Assembly (NCBI GenBank): GCA_021432635.1
Contig: MU270084.1
Location: 62,001-126,000 of the forward strand
Source of the DNA: Thozetella sp. PMI_491
Lineage: Eukaryota; Ascomycota; Sordariomycetes; Chaetosphaeriales; Chaetosphaeriaceae
Length of the DNA stretch: 64,000 bases
Direction of reading: 5' to 3'
Positions 32,341-43,134 of the stretch are shown piece by piece. The notes beneath the pieces were generated by a model. The model had not been told where the DNA came from. It saw nothing but the letters and a program-made list of their open reading frames with translations, and searched no databases. Every line of letters begins with the position of its first letter. Within the stretch, counting starts at the first letter, position 1. The position numbers were made by a program, and so were the translations under genes.

Positions 32341-33406
32341 TTAGAGCTCCTCCTTCGCCTTGTCGTCCGACTTGGCGAACTGCAGCGCATACAGCTCCTT
32401 CGGCTGGCCAGCGGCATTGCACGACGTGAACTTCCACCACCCCGAGTGCCAGGCACCGGCAATGTTGATCAGGCCCCACTTGATGGGCGCCGGGATGGGC
32501 GGCCAGTTGGCCCAGAGGCCGTCCTCGGCGGTGTGGTCCAGATTGAGGAGGAAGAAGGGCACCACGTCGGTCGTGCCGGCCTTGGTGACGGTCTTCTTGC
32601 CCCACGAGGCGAAGGTTGCCGACGCGTTGGCCGCCTCGGGCGTGCCCGGCACCGGCGCGTTAGGGTGCTCCCTAAATCCGGCGATGGTGTCGATCTCGCT
32701 GTGGAAGTGCTTCTCGAACGACTCCTGGAAGGTCGCCATGATGCGGAGGAGCTCGGCCCCGGAAAAGTCGGTCGGCGTCTTGAGGGAGGTCAGGTACTTT
32801 TCGAACTCGGCCAGGCCGGGCAGGAAGGCCTCTGCACGCAATAACTATCGTCAGCGATACGCCCATCCGCGCGGGAGAATGAGAGGGGGGGGGTGAGGGG
32901 AGGGCGCACGGTGCTCTTCATGGGTCCCCTTGAAGATCTCGTCGTCTTTCAGCAAGGACTCGACCTTGGTGAACAGCGTCTCCTCCTCGTCGTCATGGTG
33001 CGACTTGACAAACTTGTACCAGGTGAGGGCGTAGCCCACAAAGTCGGCCTTGTCGGCGTCCTGGACGAGTGCCGCTTGGTGGTAGATGGAATTGTACCCG
33101 CGGAGGATCGAGTTGTGCAGGTTACACATGTGCGACGCGCCGGCGGTGAAGAGGTCGGTCTAGCAAGGCCATTGGTGGTGAGCTACGGACGGCCACTCGG
33201 GGTAGGTTATCCGGGGCGGGGAGCACGGCGACGCTTACCTTCTTGGTGAGGTATAGCGGACTCTTGATGAGCTGCATGGGGCCATCGGCCCAGGGCTTCG
33301 CGGCGGAGGGCGCTGTCGACGTCATCATGAAGGGGCCGCGGGTGAGCAGGAACCAGCCGAAAAGAAAGGGAATGGAGGCGAGCAGCTTTCCCAGAAGTCC
33401 TGCCAT
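32341..33406 (-). CDS. Hemerythrin-like (HHE) domain protein with N-terminal membrane anchor
   Basis: 302 aa. Exons 33239-33406, 32910-33159 and 32341-32831; introns of 79 and 78 nt. Residues about 8-24 form a hydrophobic anchor (LLASIPFLFGWFLLT). Di-iron-type ligands of a hemerythrin/HHE bundle are visible in order: NLHNSILRGYN, KSHHDDEEE, GTHEEH and EKHFHSEID. The C-terminal half ends with a conserved-looking WGLINIAGAWHSGWWKFTSC. HHE proteins bind oxygen, NO or iron; the physiological role of the fungal membrane-anchored group is not known. No sequence irregularity. Confidence 0.85.
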
Positions 33407-33884
33407 TTTTAGGGAGTTATTAAAGAAAGGAGGGGAAGCGGCGATGACAAGAAAAGGCGTGGAAATGCTGGAATGCCGAGATCAACGTGATCTCGTACGA
33501 TTCGCTCGTTGGAGCTCGTCGGTGTCTCGCAAAGCAGCCGGGAGCTGTCCTAGTGGCTGCTCTTATGGGAGCTCTCCGCCCCGAACCGCTAAGCTCCGAG
33601 ACCTGTCGGTGCCCGTGCTGGTGCCATGCTGATAAACCTCGGGCTGCCAATTGGACCGAGTGCGTCGCTGGGGTCCCGCTGCCCCCGCCAGAGCTGCCCT
33701 TTTGCTGCCCCTGATCCTTGTAGCTCCTGCAGGACAAGCTCCGAGGGCCGAGCTAGGTCGCCAAGCTTCAATAGGGTTGCAGCACAGTAGACCAAAACGC
33801 TTATAACTATAGAAAAATCTATGGGAAACACGGGAAAATATATAGCAGTAAGAGGTTCGGCAGTGCCCTTCCCCGTCCGCGCTC
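33407..33884. other. Intergenic
   Basis: Promoter side of the hemerythrin-like gene; nothing else seen. Confidence 0.35.
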
Positions 33885-34640
33885 ACCAATCCGCCGGCAC
33901 GACCTCAATGATCCGGTCGTCCTTCACTACAGCCCCTCCTTCCTGCACATGCCGCCGTACTTCGTCATGTCGAGGTCGATCAGCATGCCCCACGCCGTCG
34001 GATCCGTGTCCTCGAGGATGGCCTCGATCAGCAGGTCTTGGACCGCCCCTAAGCCAGGGGCGGCCGGAGGCTGGCGAGGATAGTGCGGCCCACATAGTCC
34101 GGCGAGTCGTGAAAAATGTACCGGAGCACATAGAAGCGTGCGCCCTTCATCGGCTGCACCCCCTAGAAGAAGTCGTGCCGCTGGACGAGGCAGTCCTCGG
34201 TCGCCACGGTACCTTCAACGCCGCGCCCGCCAGCTCTCGTCAAGGTCCTGGAGGATGAGCTAGCCACAGGCCCTCGGGTACTTGGGCGCGGAACTCGCGC
34301 TGCAGCTGGCCTCATCCGCCGCTCACGTCTACGAGCGCGGCCTAGTCCGGGCCTAGATTAGCCAGCTCCTGCACGAACGGGGACGTGTCGGTGACCGTCT
34401 CTCCCGTGCTAACACGGTCCGCCTTGGTCGTCCTGACCATGGCGACCTTGAAATTGTCGAGATGGCTCCGTGTTCTTCGCCAACCACTTCGAGGAAAGGA
34501 ATCGGATACCGCTCCCCTGCGCCTCGCGTATGGATGCCTTCGGAGGCGGTTTGCCAACTTCCAACCAATCGAGTGCCACATCATAGCCGAACGCGAGATG
34601 TTGTCTGCATTTCAAATACTGTCCAACGGAGGGCATTCAT
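33885..34640 (-). pseudogene. Decayed O-methyltransferase
   Basis: On the minus strand, pieces of a fungal SAM-dependent O-methyltransferase can be followed across frames. They include FLSSKWLAKNTE, then (shifted) HLDNFKVAMV, the SAM-motif region AALVDVSGG followed at once by TGA, VEGTVATEDCLVQRHDFF followed by TAG, QPMKGARFYVLRYIFHDSPD, and (shifted) LLIEAILEDTDPTAWGML. In order these match the dimerisation, SAM-binding and catalytic (HD) parts of the family. There are at least three in-frame stops and three frameshifts, so no functional product is expected. It lies 1.1 kb from the BBE-type oxidase and may be a relic of a secondary-metabolite locus. Confidence 0.75.
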
Positions 34641-35775
34641 GGCCGTAGAGTTGATACTCGAACGCAAAAGATTCAACCCCGGATAATACAGACCGGAGAA
34701 GGGCGGAACATCATAGCCACTCGTTGGGTAACCAACACGAGGCTGTCAATCTATAATAGTCTTTCTTGGGCTACATTGGTAATTGAATCAACTTGAAAAC
34801 AGGTCCAAACTTTACTCCTAATTACCAGAACTGCGCGTTACTTACTATATGCGGTGTGAAGTCCAACGGCCAGCTGCCATAAACGGAACAGAGGGGAACA
34901 GAGGGGGGTTAATTACTATATCGAGTAGTACGCACGTAACAAGAGTTCTCTTGATCCGGTGCTGATGTCTGAATGGTACAACTGATGGTCGGGCTGTATG
35001 CTAGCCCTGTCAAACGAACGAGGTCCGCGATGCTGGCCAAATAAGCCGCCAAACAGTCCCACTGTCATTTATGGCGCGCAAGCACATGCCCTTTTTGAGC
35101 TAGAGTGTAAACTCTATCTTTGTCCGCCGAAGTCAGGCCTCAAGAAAGATAGTTATATCTAGGCTACCATCCCGTAACATCTTGGCCACCTGCCTCATCG
35201 CTTAGATCGGGATAAGCAACACGAATGACTAACCCGATATACGACACCCTAGATGCGGCAAGGCGCCAGAAACCTAACCGCAAGGTTCGTGTATATCATC
35301 CCATAAGCGGTTGGCATGGGTAATTGTAAGCGCCAGGGGACTGGGCGGGCGAATGCAGTAATAATCCCGACTCTCCCACCGATTTAAATTGTCCCTTCAT
35401 CGGTCTAGAAGAACATGGCCCGATTTAGAAAAGAGGAGGCTGTCAGGGCTCGATATCAGTATTAGGCGGTTAGGCCAGTTTGATATGTTATTGGACCACG
35501 TTCGCCTCCATGGTATTCTGACCTTGCGTATAAGCTGCAGATCACCAGCGCAATGTCAGATGCATGCATGATGAACTAAGACTGACACGCTGGTACCGAC
35601 TCTGGCGGTCTGTGTATACTAGTGGCTTGGCTAGAACGGGATAGTGATTGCACCGCCAAATATACATCACCTATTAAAGGGGCAGCTGATCGACACATGT
35701 CTCAGCTTCGTCATGGCCTACATTGTGAGATCAGTACTGTGAAGAGAGTGAACTAGACATTCTCAACAGCGCAAC
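34641..35775. other. Intergenic between the O-methyltransferase relic and the flavin oxidase
   Basis: No gene is evident. A short duplication GGAACAGAGG/GGAACAGAGG occurs near 34,887-34,907. Confidence 0.4.
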
Positions 35776-37270
35776 ATGACTATGTCCCAGAAGGCTAATA
35801 CCATCTTGAGTCCCGAAGGGGTCTCACGATCGACGGTGGAAGAGGAGGCTCCTTCTCTCGCCCCCCTTCTCGACAGGCAGCCGTCCATGCTCATATATAC
35901 GCGGAGCAGCCCGGCATTCGAAGAGCTTCGGGGGATATTCAACACCAATGTCACCTTGCAGCCCCTCGCGATTGTACGTCCCCGCACCGAGGAAGAGGTG
36001 AGCGTTGTCGTGAGCATCTGTTCCAGCCAGAGCCCGCCCATCCCGCTGGCCATCCGCTCCGGCGGCCATGACATGTGGGGTCGCTGCCTCGCCGAAGACG
36101 GCGTCGTCATCGACATCCGCGCCCTCGACCATGTCGATCTCGCAAGCGACAAGAAGTCGGCGAGGATCGGGGGCGGCATCCGGGGCGGCCTGCTCGCCAA
36201 GCTCCTTGACGAGCAAGACCTGACCACCCCGACCGGTTTCTGCACCACCGTCGGCTACGCTGGGTGGGCCCTGGGAGGGGGTTATGGTGTACTACAGGGA
36301 AAGTATGGGCTAGGATGCGATCAGATCCTAGCAGCTCGGGTTGTGACGGGCAGCGGAGCCGTCGTGGATACGAAGGACGATCCGGAGCTCCTCTGGGCGC
36401 TCCGCGGCGCAGGCAATGGCAACTTTGGCGTGGTGGTGGAGCTGACCATCAAGATCTACCCCCGTCCGACGATGCTAGGAGGCTATCTTGGGTACCCGAT
36501 GGCAGAAGCTCACAGCGTGCTCATCGGTTTCCGACACTCGCTTGAGGAGTCCTTCCCCGATGAGTTCTCTGGGGATTTCCTCGTCAGCGAAATCCCCGGG
36601 CTAGGCGCTGTTTTCATGGTTCTATATACGTGGGTACAGGAGGGCAGCGACCTCACTGAAGCGCGAACGCACTTGGAAAAGTTCAGCCAGATCGGGAATC
36701 TGCTCATGAACACTGTTTCTGAGAGTGAGTCGATGCTGCCAGTCGTCTCATGATCGTACCTGACCAAGAGCCATCTTAGCTACCCCGTCCGGCTTCGCAA
36801 CGTCGCTTGACCCGGTCACCACAGCTCTTCACCCTCGCTACTTCCGCACACGCACCATCGCAAACATAACCCCCGAACTGGCCAAAGTCTTTCAAGAGAA
36901 CCCGGTTCCTCCGGGGGCGTGCAATGTCATTTGCCACTATGCTCACGGCGTGGCTCTGAGGCCCAACCCCGGCGCATCCTTTGCACAGCGATCTTCCCAT
37001 ATCGTGCTCGGAATCTCAGGGAGCCCGCCTCCTCATTGCCCAGGAGATGGCCCCGAGATGGCCACTTGCGTGGATTGGGTGGATACGATCGTGGGCCACA
37101 TCAAGGAGCGCGGGCTGGCGCTAGACAGCGCCTACATGAACTTCTCGCCTCCTGACGAGTGTGACACGGAATTGTTCTACGGAAAGGAGAAGACGCAGAG
37201 ATTCAAGGCATTGAAGGAGAAGTACGATGACGGCAATGTCTTTTACAAAGCCTATCCTCCCCTTCATTAA
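35776..37270 (+). CDS. FAD-linked oxidase (berberine-bridge-enzyme-like)
   Basis: 479 aa, exons 35776-36724 and 36780-37270 with a 55-nt intron. The FAD_binding_4 (PP-loop) domain covers roughly residues 55-230, with RSGGHDMWGR (His98, usual covalent 8-alpha-histidyl site) and TGFCTTVG (Cys156, at the second covalent site), so bicovalent FAD is possible. The C-terminal BBE segment reads EKYDDGNVFYKAYP. There is no signal peptide, so it probably acts inside the cell, as tailoring oxidases of fungal secondary metabolism do. The nearby O-methyltransferase relic fits that context. Substrate unknown. Confidence 0.9.
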
Positions 37271-37523
37271 CAAACTTTCCTAAGCATGCTTGACATGCTT
37301 GATGCAATCTAGCCATGATTCATTCGAGCTGCTAGGAATAGGATATATAGATGCCTCAACTCACGTTGCGAGGAACCTTTTTTTTTCCATAGCGACGAAG
37401 CAGATGCAGATATATTCTATTCATAAGTACTCGTCATCTCCCGCTTCCCTCCCCCCAACGCCAAACCAGGTCCAGTCCCGAAACTCCGAGCAAATGCGAG
37501 TGGTAGAGTATAAGTGAATCCCC

Positions 37524-38050
37524 TTACTGAGCATTGTAGTAAAAAGAGGCGAGGTCGTTGATGCAGTTCCCCGGATCACCGCCCGGGTAGTGCTGGATGC
37601 CCTTCTTATCCGTCGATACATCACAGTTGCCACCAGTGGATCTTTGATCGAGTTAGCCTTTTCCAGAGTTACAGAGGGATTTGAGGAGCATGTACTGCTG
37701 AGGGTAACAGCTGCAGCCTTCGTCGGGTCCAAAGGAGCCCGCGTGCGACCTGAAATAGTCGTCGGGCACGATCTTCGTGCTAATCGGGTAGCACGCCCAG
37801 TAGCAATTGCCGTCAAAGTTCGTGCAGTCGCAGATGTAAACACCACAGAATGTGGGGCGCTCGCCGATGCTGGCTCGGCTGGCTCCTATGAGAGACTCTG
37901 TTAGCTGCCGGCGCTCTTGGCCGATGTCTTCAAGTCTCGATTGCGGCAAGGGGATGGGTTTCGTACGTGTAACTAGGCTGGTATTAGGAGCCTCTGTCGG
38001 AGCGGCCACTGCGACAGCGGCGAAAAGGGTAGGGCCAGGATGGCCTGCAT
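37524..38050 (-). CDS. Small secreted Cys-rich protein, frameshifted in the signal peptide
   Basis: Exons 37967-38050, 37696-37885 and 37524-37641; introns of 81 and 54 nt with good GCTAAC branch points. The encoded protein would be about 130 residues with nine Cys (CGVYICDC, NCYWAC, GCSC, GNC, GNC) ending DLASFYYNAQ. The ATG at 38050 starts MQAILAL, the beginning of a signal peptide, but the hydrophobic core and cleavage site (AAVAVAAPTEAP) are in another frame. One base is missing near 38,021-38,032. All later exons are intact and in phase, so this is either a very recent loss or a sequencing slip in a C/T run. I do not recognise the family; a secreted effector or antimicrobial-like role is possible but unproven. 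Confidence 0.6.
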
Positions 38051-39681
38051 GGTGATGTTTTTTGATATTTCGGTGGGTAATATGTCTTGAGCTAAGCGTG
38101 GAATGCCGGGCACTGTTTGAATGCTGATGTGAGGATAAGATGCTGATGATGCTCTTCTTGCATTTGGTACCTGGCATCTGGGAATGGCACATTTATACTT
38201 GATACGATGCTTCTAGATATCTCGAAATACTCCGTTCTGAGTATTAGGCACGGCAATTTCAAGCTGATAACCGGCAACCTAGGGAATGGTCCCTAAGAGG
38301 CAAGAGGCACCTTGGCAGCTTCGTAGAACTTGTTAGATCCGATGGGTTATCCACATTCTAAATAAGCACTCGGGGATCAGCTACGGCTAGCATGAGGCGA
38401 AGGTGATGACAACTGGCTCAAGTTCGGGAATTCGCGAGAAGGGGTATAGTACCTAAGCGATAGTATTCGAACTCCTGCATCAGCCTCCCAGCCCTAGATG
38501 CAACCATACGACACGAGGGTCCTATAGCAAGATTACGGCATTACACAGCAAGTTATTCGTCTATAAATCATAACTAAAACTCACCCTCCTTAGTAAATCT
38601 ACCTGCAATCTGCTGAATGGAAATCATCCATCGTATGGAGCGCCACAGAAGCAGCTCTCAGGCGAAGTTCGGGCGCACCTTCGGTATGCAGCGCCGTAGA
38701 TGAGGCGACTTATCGCCGGAAAATCTATGCTCTAGCTAGCGAAACTCTGTACCAGAGTTTCTCTACGTCTCCGATCTCCACTTTCTAGTGCCAGCCATGT
38801 GGCTTAGTCTAACCTTTAGGCACCAGAAGTCCACTGCTCTGTGGCTGGCGCCTCTGCTACTGTCTCTCCACCATCATCCGATGTGTGGATACCTCCCTAG
38901 GTAACCGCTCTGGAAGTCTCCGTATGGCTGAGAAAAACTTGTGGGCCTATTTCAACGAACAGCTGCGTCTCCATGTTTTGTGACCGCTGAAAGCAGGTGC
39001 GACCTATGGAAGACATGAGAAAAGCAGAGCAGATGGGTGGGTGCCTGGTGAAACAGAAAGGGCCACGGCGCTACCGCTTCTCTATTTTCTACTTATCCCT
39101 TGGACACGCAATCCGCTACCAGGTTGCAATTTTTGTACAGAAATCCTGTATATACTAAGGTATGTACAGCACAAGTGAACAAGCACAATTGTTGTGCACA
39201 GCGGTGGCATGCCCGGCATATTAGGCACACGTAATGGATCAATAAGCACGCGAAGTCGATATAACATAAATTTTTATTTTCTTGATGATGGCCCTATTTC
39301 AAAACTAGAGAAACGCAATACCAGAGGAGCTGTATACTTTCATACTAAAGTAAGAATATCCTCATATAGTAATTATTCCCCTGCGAATTGAGAGGATGAA
39401 ATATAGTTAATGCAAGCTTGGATCAAGTGCAATTTTGGAGAAGAGAAGGCTATATTGGGAACTTTTCAGCTTCAAAGGGACATACAACAGCCGACCACCG
39501 GTATCAGTCTTCGCTAGTAGTTTTCTTGTTTAAATATTTAGCTATAGTGGCTAGTAAAGAAGCCTGGCTTGACGAGACTCACGTCTCTCTTATTATATTA
39601 CTTGGTAAATTCCTCCTTAGTAATGCCCTCTTTTAGATATTTGCTACTCTTCATCTAATATTTAACAGCAGTTACCGATAG
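38051..39681. other. AT-richer intergenic region
   Basis: No supportable gene. A perfect hairpin (9-bp arms, 3-nt loop) lies at 38741-38761. The base composition becomes AT-rich towards the LTR. Confidence 0.5.
38741..38761. repeat. Perfect short inverted repeat
   Basis: Arms GAAACTCTG and CAGAGTTTC flank TAC. Isolated, in gene-free sequence; possibly a remnant of a small transposon. No function assigned. Confidence 0.6.
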
Positions 39682-40116
39682 TGTTACAGTCCGGGCAGGA
39701 CCTTCTAGGTCGGCGGTACGCTGGATGTGAGGGTGGGTTTCCTGAACGGCTGTACTCGTTATATTGGGTGAAGCTTCCCTTTACCGATATGGGGACGAAT
39801 ATGAATAACTACGTTCTGACCAAGTGTAAGTGAAGTATGTGTGATACATTATCTTCTACCATCATGTGACCATGTGCTTGCCTATACATACGTTATCCAT
39901 CTCGTTAAGCACGTAGCCCCTAGTATAGGTAGGACCCCTAGTTTAGATAGGAGTTGTGTTGGTATGGATATGCATGGAGTTCTAGGAGCCCGGCGTTCCA
40001 GCGCGAGCCTTAGGTCCCTTGTCGGCTCGCCAGGCACGTGTGGCATCTGTGTGAGCCTTCTCTGACTACTGGGTAAGGTGGGCGAGTGAAAGCGAGCTGC
40101 GACATGGGGTGTAACA
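39682..40116 (+). mobile_element. Solo LTR of a retrotransposon
   Basis: 435 bp beginning TGTTACAGTCC and ending GGTGTAACA, i.e. TG...CA with inverted TGTTACA/TGTAACA ends as in Ty3/Ty1-type LTRs. A second diverged copy lies at about 61,285-61,654 on the other strand; about 87% of 147 aligned bases match by eye over the first part. No gag or pol is near either copy. The 5-bp flanks (GATAG / CACTA) do not match, so no target duplication is visible. Confidence 0.65.
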
Positions 40117-41059
40117 CACTAAATATATTTATCCTTTTATATTACTACGATTAAGAGGAGATAATCGGCCGTTTTAATCATCAGCTTACTTGTCGCGTCA
40201 ATAATTACTGCAACACACGTAATTAGATCCGCCGCAATGTCCTACAACGTGCCAGTAATTGGCTTGAAAACATCATAAACTTTTAGCTCTTGTGTCATTT
40301 TCCTTTCAATAATGTTATAATAATAAGCTTTGTATTGTTGGGGGGGGGGGGGGGGGGGTTTGAGGAAAGGGGGAGCCGGGGAAGGGCGTTCGTTGGCATT
40401 AACATACCCACTTCACAAATTCATAGTGGAAGGAGGGTGAATGATAGATTCCTTATTATAAGATGCTTGTGAGGTGATCTCGTGTGGCGACATCTAGTCG
40501 CCGAACCCCGGAAAGGCAAGCGGGGTCTCCACGCAAGGGGGCAAACCTTGGTTGAAAGTGGCTTCGCCGATTCGTGCAAACGTAACCTCGCCGATAAAAC
40601 ACCCGCTCCAAATAGGGCATTTGGATTTTTTTTTTTTTTTTTTTTTTTGCTACAGCACTGGTTCCCAGATTATCGGCGAGCACACCTCAATACTCCTGGT
40701 CCGTTTTACTGTCGGTCATGTGGCTGTGGGATCAAAGCCCGGCCTCTCGGTATTTGAACTGAGTCGAAGTTTAATTGTCACCCAAGCGATCAATGCGTGC
40801 ACGTCGAGGGCCAAGAGCATCCTAATAGGACCAGAGTCCACGAAGCTCCGGCGAAGGGAATTCGGGATTAGGGCCATCTAGGAAACTTATATAAGTGGAC
40901 GACAGCGCACATATCCTTTTCGCAACCTCTCTTGTACTAGTAGACTCAATAGGACTTGTGGTCCTCACTCTACCGATATATACCAATCTTTCCCTGACAC
41001 GCCAGCCTAGCTCCCAGCTACTTATTTTGACCATAAGAAAGAACTCATCAATCTAGGCA
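40117..41059. other. Intergenic with homopolymer runs
   Basis: A G-run of about 18 (near 40,341-40,358) and a T-run of about 21 (near 40,628-40,648) stand out. No gene or tRNA could be folded convincingly. Confidence 0.5.
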
Positions 41060-42131
41060 ATGGCGTCTACATTTATCTCAGGGGCCGTCTTTGGCGCAGC
41101 CCTCACCGCCTCTGGCGTATACCAGCCGTCCACGATCATTTCGCAGTTCAGGTTAGAAAATTGGCACATGATGGAGACGTTCTTAACCGCAGCAGCAACT
41201 AGCACGTATGTATCCCAGATTTTCAATGCTTGAGATTAATGCTGAGAAGGTGATTCATAGGCTCTTGGTTTCGGCGTTCCAAAAGACACATCACGTCAAC
41301 TTGAGTCCAAGATGCTACAACTCGATCGGCCTGTTCTCTTTCTGCGATGGCAATATTATCGGCGGAGCCCTCCTGGGCATCGGAATGGCCTTGGCTGGGA
41401 GCTGTCCAGGAACCGTCCTGTCACAAATCGGAACGGGTGTCCAGACAGGATACTATTCCCTCGGGGGCGCCATCCTTGGCGGCATCGTGTGGACCGGCTT
41501 TCTCCGTCCGTATTTCTCGTCCTGCATCTGCGAAAAAAATTGGGGGAGGGTGAAGGGACCGGAGAATCTGACCATCGACAAATACCTTGCAATTGATAAG
41601 TCGGACGCGGTGGTGGCTATGGAAGTCATTCTGGTCAGTGTTGTCAGCGGCATGGCGACACTGACGCAGCCTGGAGCAGAAGCCAAGATCCCGCCCGTCG
41701 CCGGTGGACTTCTGATTGGTTTCGGACAGTTTTTCTCGCTCCTTACCCGCAAGACCACCGTCGGAGTCTCGACTATGTACGAGGAGGTTGGGGATTTGTT
41801 CTGGTGGGCGATGAGCAGCTTCAGCAAGACCAGGAAACCGGATTCATTCCGCGCAATTTTCTTCGGATCGGGACTCGTTAGCGGTGCCTGGCTTCTATCT
41901 GCTGGGCTTCCGCACTTTACAGAAGCTCCGGCTATGAGGATTCCTGTTGCCCAGGCTCTCGCTGGCGGTTTCTTGATGATCCTAGGAGCGAGGATGGCCG
42001 GCGGGTGCACATCTGGCCACGGAATCAGTGGCATATCCATGCTTTCGATCTCAAGCTTCATCACCATCGGGACAGCTATTGTAGCCGGCATTTTAACCTC
42101 TACATCCCTAGCGCATATCACTGTACAATGA
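41060..42131 (+). CDS. YeeE/YedE-family sulfur-compound transporter
   Basis: 338 aa in two exons, 41060-41205 and 41261-42131. About nine hydrophobic segments. The two inverted halves each contain the family's Gly/Cys motif: IGMALAGSCPGTVLSQIGTG in the first and LGARMAGGCTSGHGISG in the second. In bacterial YeeE these cysteine motifs pass thiosulfate or sulfide equivalents through the membrane. Family members are common in bacteria and patchy in fungi. It converges on a CoA-disulfide/persulfide reductase 1 kb away, which supports a role in uptake or handling of reduced sulfur. The first-exon start follows a clean ATG in GGCAATGG. Confidence 0.88.
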
Positions 42132-43134
42132 ATAGATTTTGCTATAGTATCCAAAATCTTGACAAAAGCACACCCGTGAAATAAGGATAACATCACATAC
42201 ACAATCTTGTTGGTCCACCAAGCGGTGTGCATGCCGCTGCGCTGCTGAACTGTACATAAAAGTATGGAAAGGGACATGCTCGTTCTATAGGGTGGGCCGA
42301 TTGGGGACTGGAAGAGGGCGATAGTAGGGTAGCACCTTCGATTTTTGCAGTAGAGCTCTTTGCGACTGACTGCCAGGTCCTTTTGGCCACGAAATCGACA
42401 GTCTGAGCCCACGCCACAAACAGGCGATGCCACAAGAACTTGTCTGCCGATATGAACCTTGGCCACCGGCTGCAAGGAGAGAGAACATCAATTTTTAGGG
42501 TCAACCTCTTTTACCCAGGCAAGATTCATCCCCGCTGTACGTCGAATCACAACCCCCGAAGCTAGCGCCACATACTTGCGGCGGAATCTTGGACATTCGG
42601 CGAATACAACTCGGCGACTGGACAGCAGATTTAGCGTCCCCGAGGACAAAGCAAGTTCTAGCGTGGCGACAGAGATTCTTCGCCCTGTCCATACAATCTT
42701 GCCGGCAAGGATATTTGCCTTGGTTCCGAAAGACCCCCGGTGACGTGAAGATTTCTCAATTGTGGTACGTGATTTAGGAATTACCACGCTTCCGGCTAGA
42801 TATTGCAATACGGTGTGCGAGAGGGGGGAATTTATCAGGATCACGCTAAGCCGGCACTGCTCTTTGGAGCCCGGCGTATGGACAACAGAGCCTGGCTAGT
42901 ATCACAGGTTTGACTAGTTACAGTGAGCCATATCTTGCACCGGAATTTTTTTGTAGCACCATAATGATCGTAGCCCGGAAGCCCTCATCATAGTCTGTCT
43001 ACTAATCATCTAACGTTATCAAAATGCATATATGTAAAGCATCTCAGGAAACAGATTAAGGATCTTCAGCACTGTCGTCCCTCCGCTGAAGCCATCGACT
43101 GCGCGAGCCTACTCAAGCTCTCCGTATACCTCTT
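42132..43134. other. Convergent intergenic region
   Basis: Open frames at 42,193-42,504 and 42,488-42,844 (minus) have no recognisable domain. I see no supportable gene. Confidence 0.4.

Noticed and set aside
40480-40740. Possible tRNA-like segment near GGTTCCC and GGATCAAAGCC
   Set aside because: I could not form a cloverleaf with A and B boxes at correct spacing; it is interrupted by the T-run.
42488-42844. 118-codon minus-strand frame between the YeeE and reductase genes
   Set aside because: No domain, no good start context, no intron pattern; left as non-coding.
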